The notes beneath the pieces are model-generated. The model was not told the origin of the DNA and ran no database searches. It worked only from the letters and a program-made list of their open reading frames with translations. The position numbers and the translations under genes are program-made. 64,000 nt of DNA from NCBI GenBank assembly GCA_045863055.1, contig BTUW01000020.1, positions 1 through 64,000 on the forward strand, written 5' to 3'. Source of the stretch: UTCHB3 sp008363265 (lineage in GTDB: Bacteria; Bacteroidota; Ignavibacteria; Ignavibacteriales; Ignavibacteriaceae). Position 1 is the stretch's first letter, and each line of letters starts with the position of its first letter. Shown here one piece after another: positions 17,236 to 25,697 of the stretch.

Positions 17236-17534
17236 GTCACCTCCAAAATTTTCTTCCATTTACCATCTTTTACTATCCACTCCTGGAGAGAGGAACCGGT
17301 ATTCACAACCAGCCTCACCATGTCAGGGAGCCCCTCAACAGGGGGAAGTGTCTTGTGCACATTGGGATATGTGGTTACCAGCCGCCGCTCGCCCCCTGTG
17401 TAAAGAAAGAGGAGCCGCAAAACCCCCTTCCGCCAAGTGTAAAAGCTTCCTTCGGGCATGCTTCCGTTTTCGGGAAGTGAATCCCCTTCAGCCGGAAGTG
17501 GCGCGAACCGTGCATTAAGTTCTTCATGTATCAA
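17232..17534 (-). CDS. Phage-cassette hypothetical protein
   Basis: 100 aa. TTG start overlapping the stop of the preceding large tail gene (TTGA) and ATGA overlap with the next gene, so it belongs to the same transcript. A beta-rich region 'FYTWRKGVLRLLFLYTGGERRLVT' and 'EWIVKDGKWKKILEV' at the end are visible. I do not recognise a family; small proteins occupy this position between tail nozzle and ejection genes in some podoviruses. Confidence 0.6.
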   Translation of the reverse strand: MIHEELNARFAPLPAEGDSLPENGSMPEGSFYTWRKGVLRLLFLYTGGERRLVTTYPNVHKTLPPVEGLPDMVRLVVNTGSSLQEWIVKDGKWKKILEVT

Positions 17535-19765
17535 TCCCTTACCCTCCTTTTTTCAAGTTTTATTCCTTTAATTGCCCCGATACCGCTCCCGCTAAGGGAG
17601 ACGGCAACCCTCCTGCAGAATTCAATTCCTTCCGAAGAGGAGGCCACAGGGTGGATCCTGATAACCTCCCCCCCGGAACTGAAGGAATCAGCGAAAGTTA
17701 TCTCCCCGCTTTCTGTTTCAAGTTTTGCCTCCACTTCACCGGGAAGGGCACGCAGGTAAAGCCTGAGCTTCCTCAGCCTCTGCAGCCCCATCCCCTGAGT
17801 TGAAAACTCGCGGGTGCGCATGAACGCGGAAACCTCCGAATCAACCTCCCCGACCACATCAGGTCCCGTTCCCTCCGGATAATACCTCACCACAGAACCC
17901 CCACCCCACGAGAGCAGCACCTCATCCCCCATGTCACCGGCAATGGCACTGCCACAAGCGGGCAATACACAGACCCCTCCCAACCCGGGATGAGTGAACT
18001 TGTACCACACTCCCGCCTTGGTATCAAATATCAGGAGGAGTTTGTAGTCATCTTCAAGCACCACGGGGAAGCAGCACCACTTCCTTGAGGCAAACCTTGC
18101 GGGCTGCATGAAAGCTTTTACCCGGGAGAGGGTTTTGCCGATCCCCTCACCCAGGTTCCTCAACGTACCGCCGGAGAGGAGGTGAAAGGTGCCCCGGTCG
18201 AAGAATATCACGCCCGCGGGAGTGGCGAGAACGCCCCCCTCGAGCTGCTGACCGGCTGTGGTGTAGAGTGTTACGATCCGCCACGTTACAGGATCGCCTG
18301 AAGTGTAAAGCTTGTGGATCGCCCCGCGCGTCAGGATCAGCACCCCGTCACCATCGTCGTGGATGCTCATTATCCTCTCAGCCTCCCCTCCCGGCAGCGA
18401 GATAAGACTCTCCGGGAAGAATGTGAAGTGTTTCCCCGGCTCTGAAAACGCAAGGGTGGCGGGGTATTCGACCTCATCCCGGGTTGTGGTCATCTCTTCT
18501 GTTGTGAGTCCCGTATCGGCAACGGTGTCGGTGAACGATATCTGATTAAGGGTCAGCTTCACCGGGTGGCGGTAGAAGACTGAACCGTCTTTCTTTGTAC
18601 GGTAGAGTCTCTTCTCCGTTATCCTCATCGCCTCGGTCGGGGGAAGAAAAGGGATGTAGTTCAGCGTTACCGCGGCAAAGTTCTCATATTCCTCACCGGG
18701 GGTGGTTACCACGGGGGTTTCGATGAACGCGCTTTCGGTACCGTTTTCATCGACATAGACGAGGCGGTAACGGTAGTCTGAGGCGTTCCATATCTCACCC
18801 CCTTCGATCGTGGCGGTGCCAGAGAAAACCCTTGTTCCCGTTCCGTCGTTTGAGTAAGGCGGCGCGAAGAAGTTCACCTCAGGGAGCTGAAGATCTGCTG
18901 CGAAGAGCCTCCCTTTGTTGAAGCACCACTTAACTGCCGCAGGCGGAAGTGTGAATGCGGCCACCCTCCACGTGGAAAGCTCATCGTCGTGTTTGGTGTC
19001 GGTGTAGCCTGTCTCTTCAGGAGCGAGTACCGCCAGCTCGTAGAAGATGAACGGGGATGGCGACACCGTGGATGATATCACCCCCCTCGTCCGGTAAAGC
19101 CGCTTCTTCACAACCCGGGGGTCGGCAGGCACGGGCAAACCGGATAACACCACCCTGTTAGTGTCCCCCGAAAAACCGGTCGATCCCGTGGCGGCAGCCC
19201 TGTAAGCGGTGAACGGTACCGGTGCCATTGATGTATCACCCTGAGCCGACTCATAGACGAGCAACCAGTTGTACCAACCGGGCCCTATCCCCCCGCCTGA
19301 ATCATACTGAACGGCCGTGACCCCGGAAACTTCAGGCGCGGCAATTCCGAAAGGGGTAACCTCTTCAAGCCCCGTGCCACCGGCAACAACGGCCGATCTT
19401 CCCCGGTTTATGACACTCCTCCCGTCACCCACGGAAAAAGCACCGCATCTCCCTTCGTCATCAAGGCTGGTTGTGAGGGTTTCCCATTCGCCGGTTCCCT
19501 CCTTCGAGAGGGCAACACCTCCCCCTGAAAAGGCTGCAAGATAATTGCTCCCGGTAGTGTCTGCGACAACCGCGAGGCCTTCGATACCGGCAAGAGGGGG
19601 CGCGGAGAAATTCCCCCAGTTCCCCCTCCTGACAGGTGTTCCCTTAAGTCCGGGAGCATCGAGCACGAGATCAACCAGTTCGCTCACCATCCCTTCCGGT
19701 AGAAATAGAGGGGAGGTAACTTCGTCGATCCCCCCCACGGCACCGGTGAAAACAGATTCGTTCAT
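17531..19765 (-). CDS. Phage tail nozzle / packaged-DNA stabilisation protein (P22 gp10 / T7 gp12-like)
   Basis: 744 aa, beta-strand rich with repeated sheet motifs: twice 'KKRLYRTRG' / 'EKRLYRTKKD' followed by a 'YTDT / FTDT' strand, and 'RIMSIHDDGDGVLILTRGAIHKLY', typical of the beta-propeller tail tube or stabilisation proteins that plug the portal of short-tailed phages. Size fits T7 gp12 (about 790 aa) and is larger than P22 gp10 (about 470). It follows two adaptor-like genes directly, as expected. Assignment by architecture and order; a receptor-binding role is possible but less likely. Confidence 0.6.
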   Translation of the reverse strand: MNESVFTGAVGGIDEVTSPLFLPEGMVSELVDLVLDAPGLKGTPVRRGNWGNFSAPPLAGIEGLAVVADTTGSNYLAAFSGGGVALSKEGTGEWETLTTSLDDEGRCGAFSVGDGRSVINRGRSAVVAGGTGLEEVTPFGIAAPEVSGVTAVQYDSGGGIGPGWYNWLLVYESAQGDTSMAPVPFTAYRAAATGSTGFSGDTNRVVLSGLPVPADPRVVKKRLYRTRGVISSTVSPSPFIFYELAVLAPEETGYTDTKHDDELSTWRVAAFTLPPAAVKWCFNKGRLFAADLQLPEVNFFAPPYSNDGTGTRVFSGTATIEGGEIWNASDYRYRLVYVDENGTESAFIETPVVTTPGEEYENFAAVTLNYIPFLPPTEAMRITEKRLYRTKKDGSVFYRHPVKLTLNQISFTDTVADTGLTTEEMTTTRDEVEYPATLAFSEPGKHFTFFPESLISLPGGEAERIMSIHDDGDGVLILTRGAIHKLYTSGDPVTWRIVTLYTTAGQQLEGGVLATPAGVIFFDRGTFHLLSGGTLRNLGEGIGKTLSRVKAFMQPARFASRKWCCFPVVLEDDYKLLLIFDTKAGVWYKFTHPGLGGVCVLPACGSAIAGDMGDEVLLSWGGGSVVRYYPEGTGPDVVGEVDSEVSAFMRTREFSTQGMGLQRLRKLRLYLRALPGEVEAKLETESGEITFADSFSSGGEVIRIHPVASSSEGIEFCRRVAVSLSGSGIGAIKGIKLEKRRVRD

Positions 19766-19767
19766 CC

Positions 19768-20493
19768 TCAGTACCCCATTTTGTAGCCGAAATTCTCGGG
19801 CAGCCCCCGGGTGTTCTCGCGGGATATCCTCCCCTTTTCACCCTGCTTCTCGAGGAATTTCTGGTAGGCAGAGGCGATATCCTGCTGTATCTGTTTCGTT
19901 TTCAGCTGCTTTGCTTCAAGGTTTCCGAGTATGCCGTCGATCTCGGCGACTGCCTTCTTGATCACGTATTCCTCGAACTCGACCGGTATCGAAGTGGTGT
20001 CGGTGTCTTCCGAGAGGTCTTCGATCGCCCTGTAATAGTAGGCAACCAATTGGTTCACGGTGTGGGGCGCGAGCATGATGTTGTTCGCCAGCCGCATGAA
20101 AACCGCCGAGGCAACGGTCGGTTCGAGCCACGTGTTCTCGAGCTGCTCCCTGAACCGGTCGAGATCAACCTCATAGGCGAGGCCGTGGCTCACCCCGTCG
20201 CCACACTCCATGAAGATAACCGAACGGGGCGACTCGAGCATCTGGGGGAAGTGCTCATCATCAACGGGGATGGTGAGAACACTTTTACCGACAAATGTAC
20301 CCGTCCGGGTGCCCGTGGAGAGATCGGTCATCGCCTCCCACTTTTTCATCCCGAGGCCGTTAAGCTCGGTCTGAATCGACCTCTGCGCGAGGTTGATTAT
20401 CCTGTTAAGCCTGTTCACGGGGAACAATGGATTCCCCTGCACATTGGCATCGATAACTATCTGATCGCGGAGCTCCGCGAGTGTTGCTGACAT
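19768..20493 (-). CDS. Phage head-tail adaptor-like protein (second)
   Basis: 241 aa, mainly helical at both ends. N-terminus 'LAELRDQIVIDANVQGNPLFPVNRL', then 'RIINLAQRSIQTELN', is the pattern of gp6/gp11-type connector proteins whose helices pack below the portal. The middle has beta strands and the C-terminal helix 'AKQLKTKQIQQDIASAYQKFLE' is coiled-coil like. Sits between the 208-aa adaptor and the 744-aa tail protein, 3 bp before the latter. Confidence 0.6.
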   Translation of the reverse strand: MSATLAELRDQIVIDANVQGNPLFPVNRLNRIINLAQRSIQTELNGLGMKKWEAMTDLSTGTRTGTFVGKSVLTIPVDDEHFPQMLESPRSVIFMECGDGVSHGLAYEVDLDRFREQLENTWLEPTVASAVFMRLANNIMLAPHTVNQLVAYYYRAIEDLSEDTDTTSIPVEFEEYVIKKAVAEIDGILGNLEAKQLKTKQIQQDIASAYQKFLEKQGEKGRISRENTRGLPENFGYKMGY

Positions 20494-20511
20494 TAAGTAC
20501 CCCCTTTCATT

Positions 20512-21138
20512 TTAGAGCTGAGCCAGCTGTTCGATCTTTGATGTATAGAGCCTGAAGAAAGAGGCGGCCTCTTCGCCCTGCCTGTCCTTTTCGAGGAGAA
20601 GCGCGACGGCGTATGCCACGAGTGCTCCCGCAGCGTTCCCCGGAAGTTCAGGGTCAACTGTTTCAGTCATCCTGACGGGCCGGCCAAGATAGCTGATCGT
20701 GTAACTCCCTCCCACAAGCGGGACGCTGAAAATGAGGTCGCCACCGGAGACGTGACAGTAAAGGTTATTGGCCCCCGACCTCAGAAGCGAGTTGTGCTCC
20801 CGCGCGTACCGGAGCATTGAACTGCTCCAGAGGGAGCACGGTACCTCGGTGCCACCGGCTGTCGGGGAGCATTTAACTTCGAGAATGTATGAGAGGTCAC
20901 CCGGGAGCGGAATCTCACCACCGGTGACGGAAGTGAAATGCTCCTCCTTCATGAACGGTGTTAAAAGGAGGGGGAGCCCCCCTCCTGCTCCCCTCTCGGT
21001 GAAGATGAAGAGTGCGAAATTGTACACCTCGTCACCCGCATCGTTAAGTGAATCGATTATCTCCTTATCGCTCCAGAAGCCGGCTTCCCTTTCATCAAGC
21101 AGGCTCCGCACGCGGGAGACCAGATCAGCGGTGTTCAT
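20512..21138 (-). CDS. Phage head-tail adaptor-like protein (first)
   Basis: 208 aa. It begins 'NTADLVSRVRSLLDEREAGFWSDKEIIDSLNDAGDEVYNF' (split here for length: helix-turn-helix bundle with 'FWSDKEI'), the common opening of phage adaptor / neck proteins (DUF6682- or gp6-like). C-terminal helix 'AGALVAYAVALLLEKDRQGE'. It overlaps the preceding 63-aa gene by ATGA. Shares the fold type with the next gene, as is usual for paired connector proteins. Confidence 0.6.
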   Translation of the reverse strand: MNTADLVSRVRSLLDEREAGFWSDKEIIDSLNDAGDEVYNFALFIFTERGAGGGLPLLLTPFMKEEHFTSVTGGEIPLPGDLSYILEVKCSPTAGGTEVPCSLWSSSMLRYAREHNSLLRSGANNLYCHVSGGDLIFSVPLVGGSYTISYLGRPVRMTETVDPELPGNAAGALVAYAVALLLEKDRQGEEAASFFRLYTSKIEQLAQL

Positions 21139-21326
21139 TTCTTCTTCCTTCCCGGGTCTTCACCGGTCACGTGGTAGTCACGTCCGAATGCAGGCGAGCC
21201 CTTCAGGTCGTTGATCTCGCCCTCATCCCCGGTAATGTACACCCCCGTCGCCTCTTCCGGCGTGAAGGAGTACTTCTTCCCCTTTAATGTTATCGAATAT
21301 CTTCTGTATTTGCTTATGAATTTCAT
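21135..21326 (-). CDS. Small phage-cassette protein
   Basis: 63 aa, basic at both ends (MKFISKYRRY ... DPGRKKK), with 'YSFTPEEATGVYITGDEGE' in the middle. Lies between the capsid gene and the adaptor genes and overlaps the adaptor start by 4 bp. Small head-completion proteins occupy this position in tailed phages, but no family is recognised. Confidence 0.6.
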   Translation of the reverse strand: MKFISKYRRYSITLKGKKYSFTPEEATGVYITGDEGEINDLKGSPAFGRDYHVTGEDPGRKKK

Positions 21327-21339
21327 TTTGTTTCCTTTC

Positions 21340-21430
21340 TTTTAGGTATTTCGGTCCGCCGCGGCGGATTCGGTGCTACGGCGGTTCCGGGGTTCCGGGG
21401 TTCTTAAGTTCTTAATGCGCCGCGGCGCAC
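21340..21430. repeat. Host-type intergenic repeat inside the phage cassette
   Basis: The only real gap in the cassette. It contains GC-rich palindromes (gtccgccgcggcggatt, tgcgccgcggcgca) and the phrase 'ggttccggggttccggggttcttaagttctta', which recurs in related form at about 26940-26975 beside host genes. The first palindrome shares 'gtccgcc...gcggatt' with the direct repeats at 10230 and 12214. It separates the capsid gene from the tail genes. Its presence suggests the cassette has been resident long enough to gain chromosomal repeats. Confidence 0.7.
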
Positions 21431-22624
21431 TTAGGTTCTCATAAGTATCCCATGGCATTCTTCATTGTGTATCTCGATGCCGAGGTCCATGAGGAGTTTG
21501 GTGGTTGTGCCATCGACTCCGGGGGTTTCAACGCCCTCCTCGATCCTGAACTTGCGGCTCCCTTTCTTGTCGTTCGCCATGTAACGGAGTCTGACCTTGT
21601 CGGCATCGATCGTGAAGCCGTAGTTGGTGAACTTGCCGTCCATCATCGGGTTCCAGATCAGATCGACCGTTCCGAACGGCGTAAGGTACTCGCGCACGTT
21701 CACACCGTAAATGCTGGTAACGGGGTTGGGGTTGATCTCGTAGCGTGACTTGACGAATTTGTTGATCTCGGTGAGCTGACCGCTGCCGCACATGTGGATC
21801 TTGCGGTTGGAGCCTTTCTCGAAAACCTCCCTCAGGTGATCATCAAACGTGTCCTCATCAAGTGTGGGTGAGTAACTGTTCACGTGGGTCTGTATCCTTC
21901 CGAGGAAACCGTGCCCCCATGTGGTGCGGTAGTTGCCCGAAGTGGCGTAACCCTGTGAGGGGGCGAAGAGGAAGTAGCGTTCGGCCTGAAGCTTCATCTC
22001 CTCGATCTTTTTCGCGACGAGGGCGGCGTGCTCGACCCCATCAGTGTAGGTCTCACCCGCCTGGTGCCTGCCCGTGGTTGCAACGCTCTCACTGAAGATG
22101 TTCAGGTAGTTGAACTTCTCAACTTCCTTCACGCTGACCGCGGTTCTGACGCCCGAGTATTCGGTGTTCCTCGATCCGATTATCTTCAGATAGCACCCCT
22201 CTGTCTGGAGTGATGTGAGCGATGTGGTGCCGTCGATGTGGGAGAGAACCACCTGAGAAGTGTTCTTGGTGGAAACGTAAGCCATTTGGTCGGTCTCTTC
22301 GATCAGAACGATATCATCGGTATTGAAGATCGTGATCGAGTTGCAGTTTGCCGTGGTGAGCACCAGTGTGGCCGGAGTGCCGGAGGCATTTATCACCGTC
22401 TTTGTGGTGGTCTGGTGGGGATAGAGCTCGCTTTCAAACCACGAAAACTTCGCGAACGGACTCCTTACCTCCTTGCTCTTCCTTCCGGAGAACCAGAGAT
22501 ACTGAAGGAGTGGTGTCTGGTAGGGTTTCATCAGATAGAGAATTTTCTCGACATCAGGGACCGCGTTGGCGGCGTTCATTGTACCTGAGGAGATAACTCC
22601 CTGGTTAATCGACTCGTAAGCCAT
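21431..22624 (-). CDS. Major capsid protein, SU10-like (DUF5309)
   Basis: 397 aa, HK97-fold capsid protein of the SU10/DUF5309 family. The N-terminal 'VEKILYLMKPYQTPLLQYLWF' and C-terminal 'YGVNVREYLTPFGTVDLIW', 'FTIDADKVRLRYM' and 'DLGIEIHNEECHGIL' are characteristic. Full length, no internal stop. Follows the scaffold-like gene by 7 bp. As DUF5309 capsids occur in both siphoviruses and podoviruses, the capsid alone does not fix the tail type. Confidence 0.85.
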   Translation of the reverse strand: MAYESINQGVISSGTMNAANAVPDVEKILYLMKPYQTPLLQYLWFSGRKSKEVRSPFAKFSWFESELYPHQTTTKTVINASGTPATLVLTTANCNSITIFNTDDIVLIEETDQMAYVSTKNTSQVVLSHIDGTTSLTSLQTEGCYLKIIGSRNTEYSGVRTAVSVKEVEKFNYLNIFSESVATTGRHQAGETYTDGVEHAALVAKKIEEMKLQAERYFLFAPSQGYATSGNYRTTWGHGFLGRIQTHVNSYSPTLDEDTFDDHLREVFEKGSNRKIHMCGSGQLTEINKFVKSRYEINPNPVTSIYGVNVREYLTPFGTVDLIWNPMMDGKFTNYGFTIDADKVRLRYMANDKKGSRKFRIEEGVETPGVDGTTTKLLMDLGIEIHNEECHGILMRT

Positions 22625-22631
22625 GTTTACC

Positions 22632-23042
22632 TCATTGGTTTGTTATTGATTTTATAATGTTCCGAAGGAGACGGTTCCCTCCCTCACTGCCGTTTCTTGC
22701 CCTGCTCCCCGTTTCGACCGGGGGCCTGAGCTTTTCGACCCTCTTCAGGGTCTCTTTCACTTTCCGTATTACCTCTTCACCTGCCTCCATTCTGAGCCTT
22801 TCCAGCTCTTCCGCGGTTTTCCTGTTCTCACTGAACTTCTTAAGCTGAAGGGCGAGCGCGGCGGGATCGGCTGCCAGCACTTCGAAATAGCCCGGATTCT
22901 CCTGCTCCCAGCCGGCAAGAAGTTCCGCCGCGTTGGGTGCTCCGAGAGTTGATTCGAGGTCAGCCCGCACTTCCGAAGCCTTCATTCCGGCGGCTGTTGT
23001 GAGAAGTTCACTGAATAGTTGTTTCATTTCCTGTTCGTTCAT
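22632..23042 (-). CDS. Scaffolding-like protein preceding the capsid gene
   Basis: 136 aa, strongly helical and charged: 'EMKQLFSELLTTAAGM', a central 'LALQLKKFSENRKTAEELERL' coiled coil and a basic C-terminus. Position immediately before the capsid gene, composition and size fit a phage scaffold. No protease domain. This is the first gene of the cassette; upstream there is only about 155 bp of AT-rich DNA before a divergent host gene, so portal and terminase genes are not next to it. Confidence 0.6.
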   Translation of the reverse strand: MNEQEMKQLFSELLTTAAGMKASEVRADLESTLGAPNAAELLAGWEQENPGYFEVLAADPAALALQLKKFSENRKTAEELERLRMEAGEEVIRKVKETLKRVEKLRPPVETGSRARNGSEGGNRLLRNIIKSITNQ

Positions 23043-23198
23043 AAAATTACCCGTTATTTACGCTGCAAAATTAATTCGTGGAAAAGGGGGTCTCAAGTTG
23101 AAAGATTTGCACGTGTACCTGTTGTAAACGGGATAAAAACTTTATGTTAACGTTAATTTTTCATAAATTGTGTTGATGAATTAAAAAATTGGTGAATT

Positions 23199-23681
23199 AT
23201 GTGCAGCAGTAAATGGATCTGCTATTTCAGATATTTTCTGGTACTCGCCGTTCTACTCGGTATGACCGTTTTCGCCCAGTCGGCGGAACATCAGAGAGAG
23301 AAGTTCGATCCCGCTAAAGACCCCGCTAAAGACCTTCAGGAAGTGGTGAAAACCGCTACCGCGGCCAATAAAAGGATAATTCTTGATATAGGAGGCGAAT
23401 GGTGCAAGTGGTGCCACTGGCTGGATGAGTTCATCGAGAAAAACGCCGAAGTGAAGGAAGCACTTCACTCATCGTTCATCATGCTGAAGGTAAACTACAG
23501 CAAGGAGAACAAAAACGAGGACTTCCTCTCGAGGTACCCGAAGGTTGAAGGTTACCCCCACTTCTTCGTACTCAATTCTGACGGCTCTCTCCTCCATTCG
23601 CAGAATACCGCGGAACTTGAAGAGGGAAACGGCTACTCGAAGGCTAAATTCCTCGAATTTGTAGCAAAATATAAACCGTGA
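23199..23681 (+). CDS. Periplasmic thioredoxin-like protein
   Basis: 160 aa. N-terminal signal peptide (hydrophobic 'YFLVLAVLLGMTVFAQSA', cleavage near residue 30). Thioredoxin_7-type fold with the redox motif WCKWCHW near residue 67 and the cis-Pro loop 'VEGYPHFFVL' near 127. Probably a thiol-disulfide oxidoreductase acting outside the cytoplasm. A short repeat 'DPAKDPAKD' follows the signal sequence. Divergent from the phage cassette. Confidence 0.88.
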   Translation: MCSSKWICYFRYFLVLAVLLGMTVFAQSAEHQREKFDPAKDPAKDLQEVVKTATAANKRIILDIGGEWCKWCHWLDEFIEKNAEVKEALHSSFIMLKVNYSKENKNEDFLSRYPKVEGYPHFFVLNSDGSLLHSQNTAELEEGNGYSKAKFLEFVAKYKP

Positions 23682-23748
23682 CCGGCAAGATTTCCGGCAT
23701 GTATCGTGTAGTTTGAACCTTTTTAGATCATATTTCATCTGTTGCTGA

Positions 23749-25695
23749 TTGAGTCTGTTTAGAAATTATAAAAAAGAACTCGAAGAACTCCTCGCCCAAC
23801 ATGAGGAACTGCAGAGCCGGTACGACGGGCTTGAGGCCGCCAACGGCGAACTGCTCCGGGTAAATAACGAGATCGACTCCCTCAGATATGATCTAACCGA
23901 CCTCTCCACCAAAGTCTCACGGCTCAGAAATGAGGAATCCGACCTCAGCATCCTCCTCTTCTCAAAGAAAAGCGAACTCGACAGGATGGAGGAGAACCGC
24001 CGCGAGGCTGTAACCGAGTATAACGAGAAATCGCGGCTGGTAAAGGAACTGGACGCTGATATCCTCGAAAAACAGACGCATGCTGACGCTGCGGCACGTG
24101 AACTGACTGCGGTACTCGGCAGAATGGAAGCCGCCCGGCTCGAGTATGAGGAATACGACAAGGGCCTTGCGATTCTACGCGAAGAGGAATCGGCCAAAAG
24201 AACCGGTCTGATCAGCCTTCAGGAAGAGATAGAGCAGCTTAAGTATGAGAAGGAAAAATTCTCAAACCTTGAAACCCTGCGTGTAAGATTCGATGAAGTG
24301 AACGACCGGGTACAGGATGCCCTGAAACACAGGGCCGACCTTGAGTTTGAGATAAGAGACCTCGAACAAATGAAAAGAAACCTGATCGAGGATATAAACA
24401 AGATCAGGAACGAGATGATCGGGCAAAGGACACTCTTCGAGCAACACGTCATCCAGGAAAAGGTGGCGATCGAAAGAGACCTGATGCAGATGAGGATAGA
24501 ACTCGACGATGCGATCAAACAGAGGCAGGAGAGGCTCGCCATCCTTGACCGTGAACTTTCTGAATCAAAAATCAGATATTCAAAGATATCCGCCGCCACT
24601 GACCAGCTTATCGAAGAGCTGAATGAGAATGAGAAAAAAGTGGCGATGCTCAAGATCGAACGGGATAACCTGCAGGATGAATCAACTTCGCTGAACAAAA
24701 GGGTGGAAACACTCTCCTCAAAGGCTTCGGCACTCGACGCCGAAGTGCAGCTCCTCACCCGGCAGGTTGACAGACTGAACGATGAGCGGCAGGTGACCTC
24801 CGGGCTTCTGGAACAGATCAGAGGATCGATCCAGGGCCTTACCGGCTCCAAAGAGGCGATAATTGAAAATATTACACGCCTGAATCAGCAACTTGCCGAA
24901 AAGAACAAGGTTTACTCTGAAAGCTACGGTGAATATCAGGAACTCCTCGAACACCTCCAGGCACGGAAGATCGAAGCGGTTAACCTGAAAGGTATCATCG
25001 AGATACGCACACGGAAACTCAGGGACATCGACCGTGAACTCGCTTCCCTCGAAGCACTTCGTGATGAGTATGAGAGCGATCTGCGACAGATACTCGATCT
25101 TCAGAAATCACTCAGCGCCGATCTAACCAATTCACAGGAAAATGTGCAGTCGCTTCAGGATACGATCACCGCGCTCAGGAAGAAGTTCACCGAGATACTT
25201 AAGATCAGGAAGGCGCGTCAGGAGTCACAGCGCCGCCAGAGAGCAAAGGAAACCTACGAGGAAGAGGACGATTATCAGGAAGACACCGGCACAAGGGAGT
25301 TCAAACCGGCGTCAGTGGCTGCAGACGAGGTGATCAAAGCTATTTATGCCGACTCAAGCCGGGCCGCGCTCGATGACCTGCGGTCGATACTCTCCGGCGG
25401 AAGGGTTGAACTCGATCTTGCAGAGTCAGGATCGGATGCCTTCGAAGCCCTTAAATCAGAACCTTATGATCTCGCTTTCTTCGATCTTAACCTCCCCGGC
25501 ATGTCGCCGATCGAGATAATCGAACGGATGCGCGCTTCCAATGTATACAAGACCATCCCGATCTTCGCGATGCTCGAGGCCCCTGATGAAAACCTCCAGC
25601 TCCTCGCCATGGATGCGGGTGCCACCGGAATTATTTACAAACCCCTCTCCCCCGACATCGTGATCACCGAGATCAAGAAGTACCTCCCCATCTAA
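23749..25695 (+). CDS. Long coiled-coil protein with C-terminal receiver domain
   Basis: 648 aa from a TTG start (no ATG exists in frame near the N-terminus). Residues 5-500 are almost unbroken heptad coiled coil of SMC-like composition, without Walker motifs. A charged linker (QRRQRAKETYEEEDDYQED) leads to a CheY-like receiver at about 530-648: phospho-acceptor D in 'LAFFDLNLPGM', lysine in 'IYKPL', but an acidic pocket reduced to 'YADSSR'. No output domain other than the coiled coil, so phosphorylation may control assembly or scaffolding. Cytoplasmic; no signal peptide. Followed 2 bp later by a glycosyltransferase gene. Confidence 0.85.
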   Translation: MSLFRNYKKELEELLAQHEELQSRYDGLEAANGELLRVNNEIDSLRYDLTDLSTKVSRLRNEESDLSILLFSKKSELDRMEENRREAVTEYNEKSRLVKELDADILEKQTHADAAARELTAVLGRMEAARLEYEEYDKGLAILREEESAKRTGLISLQEEIEQLKYEKEKFSNLETLRVRFDEVNDRVQDALKHRADLEFEIRDLEQMKRNLIEDINKIRNEMIGQRTLFEQHVIQEKVAIERDLMQMRIELDDAIKQRQERLAILDRELSESKIRYSKISAATDQLIEELNENEKKVAMLKIERDNLQDESTSLNKRVETLSSKASALDAEVQLLTRQVDRLNDERQVTSGLLEQIRGSIQGLTGSKEAIIENITRLNQQLAEKNKVYSESYGEYQELLEHLQARKIEAVNLKGIIEIRTRKLRDIDRELASLEALRDEYESDLRQILDLQKSLSADLTNSQENVQSLQDTITALRKKFTEILKIRKARQESQRRQRAKETYEEEDDYQEDTGTREFKPASVAADEVIKAIYADSSRAALDDLRSILSGGRVELDLAESGSDAFEALKSEPYDLAFFDLNLPGMSPIEIIERMRASNVYKTIPIFAMLEAPDENLQLLAMDAGATGIIYKPLSPDIVITEIKKYLPI

Positions 25696-25697
25696 TA

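Larger units (their letters stand above)
15094..23042 (-). mobile_element. Phage-derived structural/lysis cassette (incomplete prophage or domesticated particle)
   Basis: Eleven colinear minus-strand genes with mostly 4-bp overlaps: scaffold-like, capsid, small head protein, two adaptors, tail nozzle, small protein, ejection-like, holin-like, membrane protein, amidase. All frames are open. There is no terminase, portal, tail fibre, integrase, repressor or replication gene in the window, and the flanks are chromosomal (thioredoxin-like at 23199, DUF2400 at 14325). I see no att-like direct repeat at the ends. Confidence 0.8.

Noticed and set aside
15094..23042. Tailocin or contractile injection system
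   Set aside because: No sheath, baseplate or tube genes; a capsid gene is present, so a short-tailed phage origin fits better.
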